A DNA stretch of 15,614 bases, from NCBI GenBank assembly GCA_964475135.1, contig CAYYWL010000034.1, positions 1-15,614 of the forward strand, written 5' to 3'. Each line of letters starts with the position of its first letter. Positions within the stretch are counted from its first letter, which is position 1. The notes under the pieces were generated by a model. It worked only from the letters and a program-made list of their open reading frames with translations, was not told the origin of the DNA and searched no databases. The position numbers and the translations under genes were made by a program. Positions 1 to 6,144 of the stretch are shown here, in pieces. Source of the DNA: TMED14 sp964475135. GTDB taxonomy: Bacteria; Bacteroidota; Bacteroidia; Flavobacteriales; Schleiferiaceae.

Positions 1-100
1 TGCTGAGTCGTTCCCCCACGAGCGCGTTCGCAAGCGTCGACTTACCCACGTTGGGGTGGCCAATTAGGTTAACAAATCCGGACTTGTGGGGCTTTGACAT
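1..100 (-). CDS. era: GTPase Era, N-terminal part (runs off the window)
   Basis: The reverse strand from the ATG at 100 encodes 33 residues: a short basic leader, then GFVNLIGHPNVGKSTLANAL and VGERLS. GHPNVGKS is the G1/Walker A motif of a TRAFAC GTPase. The GFVN-GxPNVGKST-NALVGERLS arrangement is typical of Era, which binds 16S rRNA and acts in 30S subunit maturation. Only the first tenth of the protein is present, so the KH domain cannot be checked. The closely related EngA/Der has a similar G1 but lacks the 'K(S/A)GFVN' lead-in. The gene is transcribed away from the adjacent initiator tRNA, so the two share a short divergent intergenic region. Confidence 0.85.
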   Translation of the reverse strand, partial: MSKPHKSGFVNLIGHPNVGKSTLANALVGERLS

Positions 101-140
101 GGCTGCAAAGGTCGGGCTTTTTAGCCGGACTCCCGCGGAC

Positions 141-171
141 TTGTGCATTTTAAATGGATGTCGTACCTTTG
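141..171 (+). promoter_or_regulatory. Bacteroidota-type promoter of the initiator tRNA
   Basis: TTG at 141-143 and TACCTTTG at 164-171 are 20 nt apart and match the Bacteroidota sigma consensus (-33 TTG, -7 TAnnTTTG). The -7 box ends 10 nt before the tRNA, so transcription would begin only a few bases upstream of the mature 5' end. Confidence 0.75.
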
Positions 172-181
172 CCGTCCATAT

Positions 182-254
182 CGCGGGGTGGAGCAGTTGG
201 TAGCTCGTCGGGCTCATAACCCGAAGGCCGTCGGTTCGAGTCCGGCCCCCGCTA
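182..254 (+). tRNA. tRNA-fMet (initiator, anticodon CAT)
   Basis: A full cloverleaf can be drawn. The acceptor GCGGGG (183-188) pairs with CCCCGC (247-252). The D arm is GAGC/GCTC, the anticodon loop is CTCATAA, and the T arm is GTCGG-TTCGAGT-CCGGC. Two initiator hallmarks are visible: the first base (C182) has no Watson-Crick partner at position 72 (T253), and the anticodon stem carries three consecutive G:C pairs (GGG/CCC) next to the loop. CCA is not encoded; CTA follows instead, so the end would be added after transcription. Confidence 0.96.
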
Positions 255-264
255 CTAGGAAACC

Positions 265-292
265 AAACCCAGGCCCCACGGTCTGGGTTTTT
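265..292 (+). terminator. Intrinsic terminator of tRNA-fMet
   Basis: AAACCCAG (265-272) pairs perfectly with CTGGGTTT (283-290). The stem is extended by inner G:T and C:G pairs and is followed by more T residues to 292. It starts 10 nt after the tRNA. Confidence 0.8.
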
Positions 293-336
293 CATTGGTA
301 GCCGAGCCAAGCTCGCTTGAGCGAGGGGTGCCAATG

Positions 337-359
337 AAAAAAAACGCGACGGAGTCGCG
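337..359 (-). terminator. Minus-strand terminator-like hairpin
   Basis: Read on the minus strand, CGCGAC-TCC-GTCGCG is followed by eight T residues (complement of the A-run 337-344). This is the form of an intrinsic terminator for leftward transcription. No minus-strand gene lies immediately upstream. The nearest is the LacI regulator, which ends at 1110. Confidence 0.6.
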
Positions 360-474
360 GGTTTGGTTTCCTAGTAAGCACCCCCTAAGCGGTCCGCCGC
401 GCGAATGCGCGGCAATTTGGCCCCCCGGTAGAAATTATCGATTAATTGATGCTCTTGAATTACTTTTAAACATC

Positions 475-642
475 ATGACTCAAAACTCAAATCGTTCCTT
501 GGAAGCGTGCCAAACCGACGAAAAAAAGCTCCATGAACTTCGCGAAGCTTTAATCCGTGGCGAAAAGAGTGGATGGGTTGCTGATTTTAATGCTGAAGTG
601 GTTCTCAAGAAAATCAAGGAGGCCAATACCAAAAAGTATTAA
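475..642 (+). pseudogene. Remnant of a ParD-type antitoxin, internally deleted
   Basis: The ATG at 475 opens a 55-residue frame starting MTQNSNRSLEACQTDEKK, followed by LHELREALIRGEKSGWVADF and NAEVVLKKIKEAN. The segment from KLHELREAL onward is the characteristic ParD C-terminus, which wraps around and neutralises ParE. Intact ParD proteins are about 80-90 residues. Here the opening MTQN(x)S of the ribbon-helix-helix domain joins almost directly to DEKK, so roughly 35-45 residues of the DNA-binding/dimerisation part appear to be missing in frame. The frame stays open upstream to an ATG at 295, but that part crosses the tRNA-linked inverted repeat and reads like noncoding sequence, so I chose 475. 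A ParE fragment follows directly. It might still make a short peptide, but decay is more likely. Confidence 0.65.
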
Positions 643-645
643 TAG

Positions 646-747
646 CCCAAATCCCACAGAATCTTCTACACTTCCGACGAAGATCAATCCCGTATCATTG
701 TTCGCATACTCAATCAGAGCATGAATATCGATCAATGGCGTATGTAG
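646..747 (+). pseudogene. C-terminal remnant of a ParE toxin
   Basis: A 33-codon open frame with no start codon in a plausible place, bounded by TAG at 643-645 and TAG at 745-747. It reads PKSHRIFYTSDEDQSRIIV, then RILNQSMNIDQWRM. The pattern 'hRIFYtsde..iiivRILhQsMni' is the C-terminal strand and tail of RelE/ParE-superfamily toxins, in which a conserved Arg lies in the RIL-Q/H segment. Intact ParE is about 95-100 residues and normally starts at or overlapping the end of parD. Here only the last third remains, 3 nt after parD, so the N-terminal helices are gone and no toxin activity is expected. Confidence 0.7.
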
Positions 748-756
748 CAGAGCCCC

Positions 757-1113
757 ATGCCCACCACCGACGAACGCATTGCTGCCATGACCCTCGCCTC
801 GGTCTACCCGCACTACCGAGCCAAACTCGAGCGTAAAGGAGTAGATCCAAGCCTCACGGACATTGCCATTTTGTGGCTAACCCAGTCCACGCCAGAAAAC
901 TTTCAGGTGTGGCTCGACGCCAAATTGACGTTTGCGCAAATTTTTGATTCCGTGCACCTGCACCCCAACGCCGTGCTCATTAATGGTGTGATTTGCGGAT
1001 GGCGCGTCGAAGACATCGAGAATCCGCTCTCGCAAAAAGTGCGCTACCTAGACAAGCTCATCGACGAACTGGCGAAGGGGCGCGCACCCGAAAAAGTATT
1101 CCGTACCGCTTAG
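757..1113 (+). CDS. DUF2200 family protein
   Basis: A 118-residue protein. It shows the features I recall for DUF2200: a start of the form 'ERIAAMTLASVYPHYRAKLE', an internal 'DIAILWLT', and a well-conserved C-terminus 'LINGVICGWRVEDIENPL' followed by 'VRYLDKLIDELAKGRAPEKV'. The length matches the family (about 115-120). DUF2200 is an uncharacterised small cytoplasmic family found sporadically in bacteria; I know of no reaction and claim none. No signal peptide or membrane helix is visible. ATG 757 was preferred over the ATG at 787 because the conserved family N-terminus begins before the second Met. The gene lies just after the parDE remnant and ends convergently with the LacI-type gene, the two stop codons overlapping (1110-1113). 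Confidence 0.8.
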   Translation: MPTTDERIAAMTLASVYPHYRAKLERKGVDPSLTDIAILWLTQSTPENFQVWLDAKLTFAQIFDSVHLHPNAVLINGVICGWRVEDIENPLSQKVRYLDKLIDELAKGRAPEKVFRTA

Positions 1114-2123
1114 GCGCGCAACGCCACCGATTCCTGTTCCACGATTTCAACGGGCATCGACACGTGCTCCGTTCCGCCCTCTTGAGCACGAACGCGGGAC
1201 ACCATAAGCCCCGCGAGCCAACCCATGTCGTAGCCTGATGTTTTGACGTAGCTGATGCTCGGAACCGAAACCATCGGAAACTTGCCGTCGCTTACGCCGA
1301 GTACGGAAACGTCCTCAGGGATACGCAGTCCCATGCGCTGCAGGTAGCGCATGCTGTGCGCGAGCAGCTCATCCGACATCGCAAAAAGGGCCGTGGGCCG
1401 CCCCTCGGCGCGTGAAAACTGTTTGGCAAGCAGCAGCTCGAGCTCACCCACTTGCTCGACGTGAACCACATTCGGCTCAGCCTTAGTGCCCGCAAACTGA
1501 GCAATCCCCGCGCGAAAACCCGACTCCCGCTCTTGGGTAAGCCGCCACGTGCAGCTACCTAGGATTGCCAAGATGTCTCGGTGTCCCTTAGAAACTAAAT
1601 AGCGCACCGCTTGAAAACCCGCTTGGTATCCATCAAATCGAACACTGTGAAGCTGGACATCTTCAGCGGTTTTATCAATTAAAATGCACGGAACTTCATT
1701 CTGGACCAAAGGCTTTAAATGGTCCAGTCCGGTAGAAGCCGAAGCCAATGAAAGCAAGACACCTTCGACTTGTAGATCGACGCACTGCTGCACCACCTCG
1801 GCCTCGAGCTCGCTGCGGTCCTGGGTCAAAAAGATCTGGAGCATCCGGCCGGACTGCCGGAGCGACGCACTTACCCCGGCAATCAGGGACGGAGAAAAGT
1901 AGTCGTTCACCTCAGGCAGCACCAACGCGACAATGCCCGAGTGCTGCTGGCGAAAGCCACGCGCCAAAAGGTTCGCACGGTAGCCCAGCTGTGCCGCAGC
2001 CTCGGACACCCGAAGCTTGGTCACCGCACTGATGTCCGGGTGATCCGAAAGTGCCCTGGACACGGTTGAAATGGACAGGCTCAAAACCCGAGCGATGTCT
2101 TTGATGGTGGTTCTGCGGTTCAT
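1110..2123 (-). CDS. LacI/GalR-family transcriptional regulator
   Basis: 337 residues, the usual length of the family. Residues 5-25 (TTIKDIARVLSLSISTVSRAL) form the N-terminal helix-turn-helix. Residues 47-58 (LGYRANLLARGF) are the hinge helix that inserts in the operator minor groove. From about residue 61 (SGIVALVLPEVNDYFSPSLI) a periplasmic-binding-protein-like sugar-sensor domain follows, with 'GVLLSLAS', 'CILIDKT', 'RFDGYQAGFQAVRYLVSKGH' and 'MGLRIPEDVSVLGVSDGKF' as landmarks. It is divergent from the TonB-dependent receptor. A perfect palindromic operator lies between the two and overlaps its own likely -33 box, so it probably represses itself and the sugar locus until an inducing sugar binds. 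The effector is unknown; a product or substrate of the adjacent transport/hydrolase genes is the natural inference. Confidence 0.95.
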   Translation of the reverse strand: MNRRTTIKDIARVLSLSISTVSRALSDHPDISAVTKLRVSEAAAQLGYRANLLARGFRQQHSGIVALVLPEVNDYFSPSLIAGVSASLRQSGRMLQIFLTQDRSELEAEVVQQCVDLQVEGVLLSLASASTGLDHLKPLVQNEVPCILIDKTAEDVQLHSVRFDGYQAGFQAVRYLVSKGHRDILAILGSCTWRLTQERESGFRAGIAQFAGTKAEPNVVHVEQVGELELLLAKQFSRAEGRPTALFAMSDELLAHSMRYLQRMGLRIPEDVSVLGVSDGKFPMVSVPSISYVKTSGYDMGWLAGLMVSRVRAQEGGTEHVSMPVEIVEQESVALRA

Positions 2124-2142
2124 GAATGCGATGCTTCGACCC

Positions 2143-2173
2143 TAAAGTTATCAACAACAAACATTCCCGCAAA
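2143..2173 (-). promoter_or_regulatory. Probable promoter of the lacI-type gene
   Basis: On the minus strand TTTG (2173-2170) is followed after 19 nt by TAACTTTA (2150-2143), one base off TAnnTTTG. The start codon is 20 nt further on. The -33 TTTG is part of the palindromic operator at 2169-2180, which implies autorepression. Confidence 0.5.
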
Positions 2174-2180
2174 CGTTTGC
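2169..2180. promoter_or_regulatory. LacI-type operator palindrome
   Basis: GCAAACGTTTGC is a perfect 12-bp palindrome with the central CG typical of LacI/GalR/CcpA-family operators. It lies 46 nt upstream of the regulator's ATG and 84 nt upstream of the receptor's ATG. For the receptor, a weak candidate -7 box TACAATTG (2218-2225) lies about 38 nt downstream; I see no convincing TTG -33 for it. Confidence 0.75.
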
Positions 2181-2263
2181 ACCACTTCACGCAATTAAAT
2201 CGTTCAAAAACAGTTCCTACAATTGTGTCGCCAAAACACTTTATTCACCTAACACGAATTGGC

Positions 2264-4708
2264 ATGAAGAACAAATCCACCAAAATTATCGGCACCCTAT
2301 GCGCGTTAGGCATTCCCGCCTTGGGCGCACTTGCGTCTAATACTGCAGGAATGCAGTCCGACACCACCTTGAGCGCCGGCCTTAACGAGGTCGTCATCAC
2401 GGGTGTCACCAGCGAAGCGAGCAAGCTAAAATCAAGTGTCAGCATTACGACCTTAAAGCCCAGCAGCATCGAACAATCTACTCCCCGCACCACTGCAGAA
2501 ATCTTCCGCAGCATTCCGGGTATTCGCTCCGAGTCTTCGGGCGGAGAGGGTAACACCAACATTGCAGTCCGCGGCGTACCCATCTCGGCGGGCGGATCAA
2601 AGTACTTGCAGCTGCAAGAGGACGGACTCCCCGTGTTCTTGTTTGGCGATATGGCCTTTGCCACATCCGACATCTTCCTGCGTTTCGATCAATCGGTTGA
2701 CCGCATCGAAGCCATTCGCGGGGGTTCAGCGTCTACTATGGCGTCGAACTCTCCTGCCGGTATTATCAACTTTATCAGCAAGACGGGCTCTAAAGAGGGC
2801 GGTAGCATCAGCAGCACCTTCGGTTTGGACTACGACCAGTTCCGCACCGACTTTGACTTCGGAACTCCGCTGACGAAGGACGTGAGCTTCCACGTGGGCG
2901 GATTCTTCCGCAACGGAGAAGGTCCGCGCAAGACCGGATTCAATGCCAACAACGGCGGTCAAATCAAAGCCAATATGACCAAGCGCTTTGAGAACGGCTA
3001 CGCCCGCGTATACTTCAAGCACTTGAACGACCGCACTGCGGCGTACATGCCACAGCCTATGCAGGTTACCGGCACCAACGCGAACCCTGTTTGGGAAGGC
3101 ATTGGCGACTTCAGCGCCAACCAAGACGCCCTTCACAGCGTGTTCTTGAGCAGTAACTACGGAATCGGAAGCAACGGCGAGCGCCGCATTGTCGACGTGG
3201 CCGACGGTATGCACCCAAAGTCTACCGCGGTTGGAACCGAGTTCGTCTACAACCTTGAAAACGGTTGGCGCGCTGAAAGCCGCACCCGCTGGGCACGCAA
3301 CTCAGGTCGTTTCGTAGCCCCATTCACTGCCGCAGCAGGAACCACTGCCAACATGCTCAGCACCGTAGGTTCCGCAGTGGGGCGCGATCTAACTGGCGCA
3401 ACCCTCACACGCGCAAGCGATGGCAGTGCCTTCACTGGCGAACTCGCACAAGTAGTGCACATGTTTGACACCGAACTTGAGAACTTCAACACCATGGTTA
3501 GCGACAACAACCTGTCGAAAACGTTTGGAAACCTCAAGGTGAAACTCGGATACTACCGCGCCCTTCAGGACGTAAATATGTCGTGGCTGTGGAATTCCTA
3601 CCTGACTGAAATTAAGGGTGGTGGTCAAGCTTCTCCGCTCGACATCACGACGGCTGACGGAACCAAAATCTCAGAGAGCGGCCAGTTCGCATATGGCGTT
3701 CCCGTATGGGGCAACTGCTGCCAGGTGAAGTACAACTCAGCCTACACTGTGTCTGCTCCCTACGCTGCGTTTGTGTACGAAGCCAGCGATAAAATCACTG
3801 TAGACGCCAGCGTTCGCCAGGACAACGGCAGCGTACGTGGAGTCGGTTTCGGAACCAAAATCGGTGAGCTCGACGTGAACAACGACGGAGTAATCTCAGC
3901 TCTTGAAGAAAGCGTGGCCGTCATCGACAACGCCCGCAAGAACCCCGTCAACTACGACTACGGATTCCTTTCGTATTCATTGGGCGCCAACTACTTGCTC
4001 GGTACCAACCAGTCCGTATACGCACGCTACAGCCGTGGCGGAGCCGCAAAGGCCGACCGCGCCGTGTTCCCCACCGGATCGTACCTGAGCATGGGCAACC
4101 CAAAAGACATGATTAACCAAGCCGAACTCGGTTGGAAGCGCAGCTTCTCGAACGCAATCCTGTATGTGACCGGATTCTATGCTGCAACTACTGAAGAAGG
4201 CGGTTTTGAAGCCACCACCCAGCGCGTCATCGAAAACGACTACACGGCCTACGGTCTCGAGATTGAGGGTGCATACCGCAAAGGCAACTTCGACCTGCGC
4301 GGAGCCGCCACCTACACCAAAGCCAGCATCACCACGATGAACCTCGACGGTTCTGAGGGTGCCAACTTTGGCAATATGCCGCGCCGCCAGCCAGGCTTGA
4401 TGTACAGCATTATGCCTTCGTACACTTTTGGCAAGCACATGCTCGGTTTGAGCGCAATCGGCCAGACTAAGGCCTACGCTCAAGACAACAATGAGCTCGT
4501 GATGCCCGGCTACATGGCCTTGAACGGATTTGTATCCTTCAACCTCGGCAAGGGTCTCGACTTCGGAATCAACGGAAACAACCTGCTCAATGCGATCGGC
4601 ATTACCGAATCTGAAGAAGGCTCAATGGTCGACGGACAAGTGAACTACCTCCGCGCGCGCTCCATCACGGGCCGCTCAATCTCTGCGTCTTTGCGCTACC
4701 GCTTCTAA
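2264..4708 (+). CDS. TonB-dependent receptor for the sugar locus (SusD-less)
   Basis: 814 residues from ATG 2264. That start gives a signal peptide (KNKSTKII, hydrophobic core, ALAS) and is preferred over the upstream in-frame ATG at 2126, which lies in the operator region. The TonB box is probably NEVVITGV (41-48). The plug is about 50-175, with 'IPGIRSESSGGEGNTNIAVR' and 'VDRIEAIRGGSASTMASNSP'. The beta-barrel follows and ends in the aromatic SLRYRF typical of outer-membrane insertion. There is no N-terminal carboxypeptidase-like domain as in SusC, and no SusD gene follows. Residues 537-548 (DVNNDGVISALE) match an EF-hand calcium loop, and vicinal cysteines (485-486) occur in a likely extracellular loop. 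It is divergent from the LacI gene and upstream of an MFS transporter and glycosidase, so import of an oligosaccharide is inferred. The substrate cannot be read from the sequence. Confidence 0.93.
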   Translation: MKNKSTKIIGTLCALGIPALGALASNTAGMQSDTTLSAGLNEVVITGVTSEASKLKSSVSITTLKPSSIEQSTPRTTAEIFRSIPGIRSESSGGEGNTNIAVRGVPISAGGSKYLQLQEDGLPVFLFGDMAFATSDIFLRFDQSVDRIEAIRGGSASTMASNSPAGIINFISKTGSKEGGSISSTFGLDYDQFRTDFDFGTPLTKDVSFHVGGFFRNGEGPRKTGFNANNGGQIKANMTKRFENGYARVYFKHLNDRTAAYMPQPMQVTGTNANPVWEGIGDFSANQDALHSVFLSSNYGIGSNGERRIVDVADGMHPKSTAVGTEFVYNLENGWRAESRTRWARNSGRFVAPFTAAAGTTANMLSTVGSAVGRDLTGATLTRASDGSAFTGELAQVVHMFDTELENFNTMVSDNNLSKTFGNLKVKLGYYRALQDVNMSWLWNSYLTEIKGGGQASPLDITTADGTKISESGQFAYGVPVWGNCCQVKYNSAYTVSAPYAAFVYEASDKITVDASVRQDNGSVRGVGFGTKIGELDVNNDGVISALEESVAVIDNARKNPVNYDYGFLSYSLGANYLLGTNQSVYARYSRGGAAKADRAVFPTGSYLSMGNPKDMINQAELGWKRSFSNAILYVTGFYAATTEEGGFEATTQRVIENDYTAYGLEIEGAYRKGNFDLRGAATYTKASITTMNLDGSEGANFGNMPRRQPGLMYSIMPSYTFGKHMLGLSAIGQTKAYAQDNNELVMPGYMALNGFVSFNLGKGLDFGINGNNLLNAIGITESEEGSMVDGQVNYLRARSITGRSISASLRYRF

Positions 4709-4710
4709 TT

Positions 4711-4737
4711 ACTTTGGCCCGCCCCGCGGGCCAAAGT
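4711..4737 (+). terminator. Hairpin 1 after the receptor gene
   Basis: ACTTTGGCCC (4711-4720) and GGGCCAAAGT (4728-4737) form a perfect 10-bp stem with a 7-nt loop, starting 2 nt after the receptor stop. The trailing T-run is weak (TTTA), so it may be a partial terminator or a mRNA 3'-end stabiliser. Confidence 0.65.
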
Positions 4738-4748
4738 TTACCTTTACC

Positions 4749-4780
4749 GGGGGAACGAAGCGCAGCTTCGTTCCCCCTTT
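4749..4780 (+). terminator. Hairpin 2, strong terminator-like stem
   Basis: GGGGGAACGAAGC (4749-4761) pairs with GCTTCGTTCCCCC (4765-4777), a perfect 13-bp stem with a GCA loop followed by TTTCTTCT. Together with the preceding hairpin it forms a tandem block between the receptor and the MFS gene. Confidence 0.7.
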
Positions 4781-4800
4781 CTTCTACCCTCAACTACCCC

Positions 4801-6144
4801 ATGAACCTTCGCAAATCATTTGGCCAAATTTGGACGATGAACTTCGGATTCTTCGGCATCCAGTTCAGCTTCGGCCTGCAGCAGTCCAACATGAGCCCTA
4901 TTTATCAGTACTTAGGAGCTGACGAGGGCTCATTGCCGATGCTGTGGCTTGCAGGGCCCGTGACTGGTTTGCTTGTGCAGCCCATCATTGGTGCACTGAG
5001 TGACGAAACCTGGAGTCCGCGCTGGGGCCGTCGAAAGCCCTACATCCTCGTCGGCGCACTCATTGCCAGCCTCGGTCTCGTGTTCATGCCCTTTTCGCAA
5101 ACCCTTTGGATGGCCGCGAGCCTCCTGTGGATCCTCGATGCCGCCAACAACATGGCCATGGAACCCTACCGCGCCTTCGTTTCTGACGAACTAAGCCCCG
5201 AGCAGCAGCCCACTGGCTTTCTTATGCAGAGCTTTTTTACTGGGCTAGGCATCACATTGGCCAACTTCACCCCGGCCATCCTTATCACCTTAGGCCTTGT
5301 GGGACTCAACGACCAATTCGCCAACGGAATCCCTGCCACCACCTACTGGGCCTTTGGGATTGGCGCCATTGCGTCCATTGCCACCGTGCTGTACAGCATG
5401 GGGCGCACCCGTGAGCACGCCCCCACCGCCGAACAACTCAAACATATCGCAGCACGCAAATCCAGCGGAAGCATCGTACAGCGCTCTCTTCGCGAAATCA
5501 CCGAATCGCTTCGCGAAATGCCAATGGGTATGAAGCGTCTAATTCCTGTTAAATTTTTCACATGGTACGCCATGTTCTGCTACTGGCAGTACGTCACGTC
5601 TGCACTTGCCAAGTCACAGTTCGGCACAAGCGACGTGCACAGCGAGGGCTTTCGCGCCGCGCAAGTCCTCACGGGCCAACTCAACGGAACCTACAACGTC
5701 GTCACCTTTGCCCTAGCCTTCGCCCTAGTGCCGCTTGCTCGCCGCTGGGGTGCCGCGTGGGTGCACGCTTTGGCGCTGACTCTCGGCGGAGTCGGAATCC
5801 TCCTCATCCCCTACCTAAGCGCGAGCGATTCCGCCCTATTCGGCGTGCCAAGCATTTACCTCTACACGCTCGGGCTCGGAATTGCTTGGGCCTCAATCAT
5901 GGCTATGCCCTACCAAATGCTGGCGGCCTCGGTACCCAAGGAGCGCACCGGCGTGTTCATGGGCATTTTCAACATGTTCATTGTGATTCCGATGATGATT
6001 CAAATCGGAACCATGCAGTGGTTCGTCTTCGACTGGCTTGGCGAGGACAGCCAGCAGGTGCTGAATTTAGGCGGAATTTTTTTGCTACTCGGCGCCCTAT
6101 TTAGCCTTCGTTTGATCCCTCGATTCATGCCCGATGTTCGCTAA
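4801..6144 (+). CDS. MFS sugar transporter, SLC45/GPH (sucrose/maltose) type
   Basis: 447 residues from ATG 4801, with about 12 hydrophobic segments and no cleavable signal, so an inner-membrane carrier. Diagnostic motifs are an N-terminal 'FGFFGIQFSFGLQQSNMSPI', the loop 2-3 motif 'GALSDETWSPRWGRRKPYIL' (residues 64-83), and 'NNMAMEPYRAFVSDE' in the fourth to fifth helix region. The RWGRRKPYI(L/I) form is shared by plant/animal SLC45 and bacterial sucrose or maltose symporters of the GPH/MFS group. A proton-coupled disaccharide symporter is therefore likely. It follows the tandem hairpins after the receptor. Its last 11 nt overlap the start of the glycosidase, so transport and hydrolysis are translationally linked. 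The exact sugar is not determinable here. Confidence 0.9.
   Translation: MNLRKSFGQIWTMNFGFFGIQFSFGLQQSNMSPIYQYLGADEGSLPMLWLAGPVTGLLVQPIIGALSDETWSPRWGRRKPYILVGALIASLGLVFMPFSQTLWMAASLLWILDAANNMAMEPYRAFVSDELSPEQQPTGFLMQSFFTGLGITLANFTPAILITLGLVGLNDQFANGIPATTYWAFGIGAIASIATVLYSMGRTREHAPTAEQLKHIAARKSSGSIVQRSLREITESLREMPMGMKRLIPVKFFTWYAMFCYWQYVTSALAKSQFGTSDVHSEGFRAAQVLTGQLNGTYNVVTFALAFALVPLARRWGAAWVHALALTLGGVGILLIPYLSASDSALFGVPSIYLYTLGLGIAWASIMAMPYQMLAASVPKERTGVFMGIFNMFIVIPMMIQIGTMQWFVFDWLGEDSQQVLNLGGIFLLLGALFSLRLIPRFMPDVR

Larger units (their letters stand above)
253..376. repeat. Interrupted inverted repeat carrying two opposed hairpins
   Basis: The 18 bp at 253-270 (TACTAGGAAACCAAACCC) recur as an exact reverse complement at 359-376. 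An inner 11-bp pair, TTTTTCATTGG (288-298) and CCAATGAAAAA (331-341), is also exact. Between the outer and inner arms each side carries its own hairpin: 265-290 on the left and CGCGAC-GGA-GTCGCG (345-359) on the right. The hairpins differ in sequence but sit in the same place. The apex has a further small hairpin, CTCGC-TTGA-GCGAG (312-325). The left arm begins exactly at the tRNA 3' end. Confidence 0.85.

Noticed and set aside
396..413. GC-rich hairpin GCCGCGC-GAAT-GCGCGGC between the tRNA repeat and the ParD remnant
   Set aside because: The 7-bp stem has no T-run on either strand and no gene end beside it; not enough to call a terminator or attachment site.
295..474. Upstream extension of the ParD-like frame to ATG 295
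   Set aside because: It would translate the inverted repeat and hairpins after the tRNA. The residues show no domain, and the ParD-like N-terminus MTQNS begins at 475.
2126..2263. Longer start for the sugar TBDT at ATG 2126
   Set aside because: It would put 46 charged residues before the signal peptide and translate the operator/promoter region.
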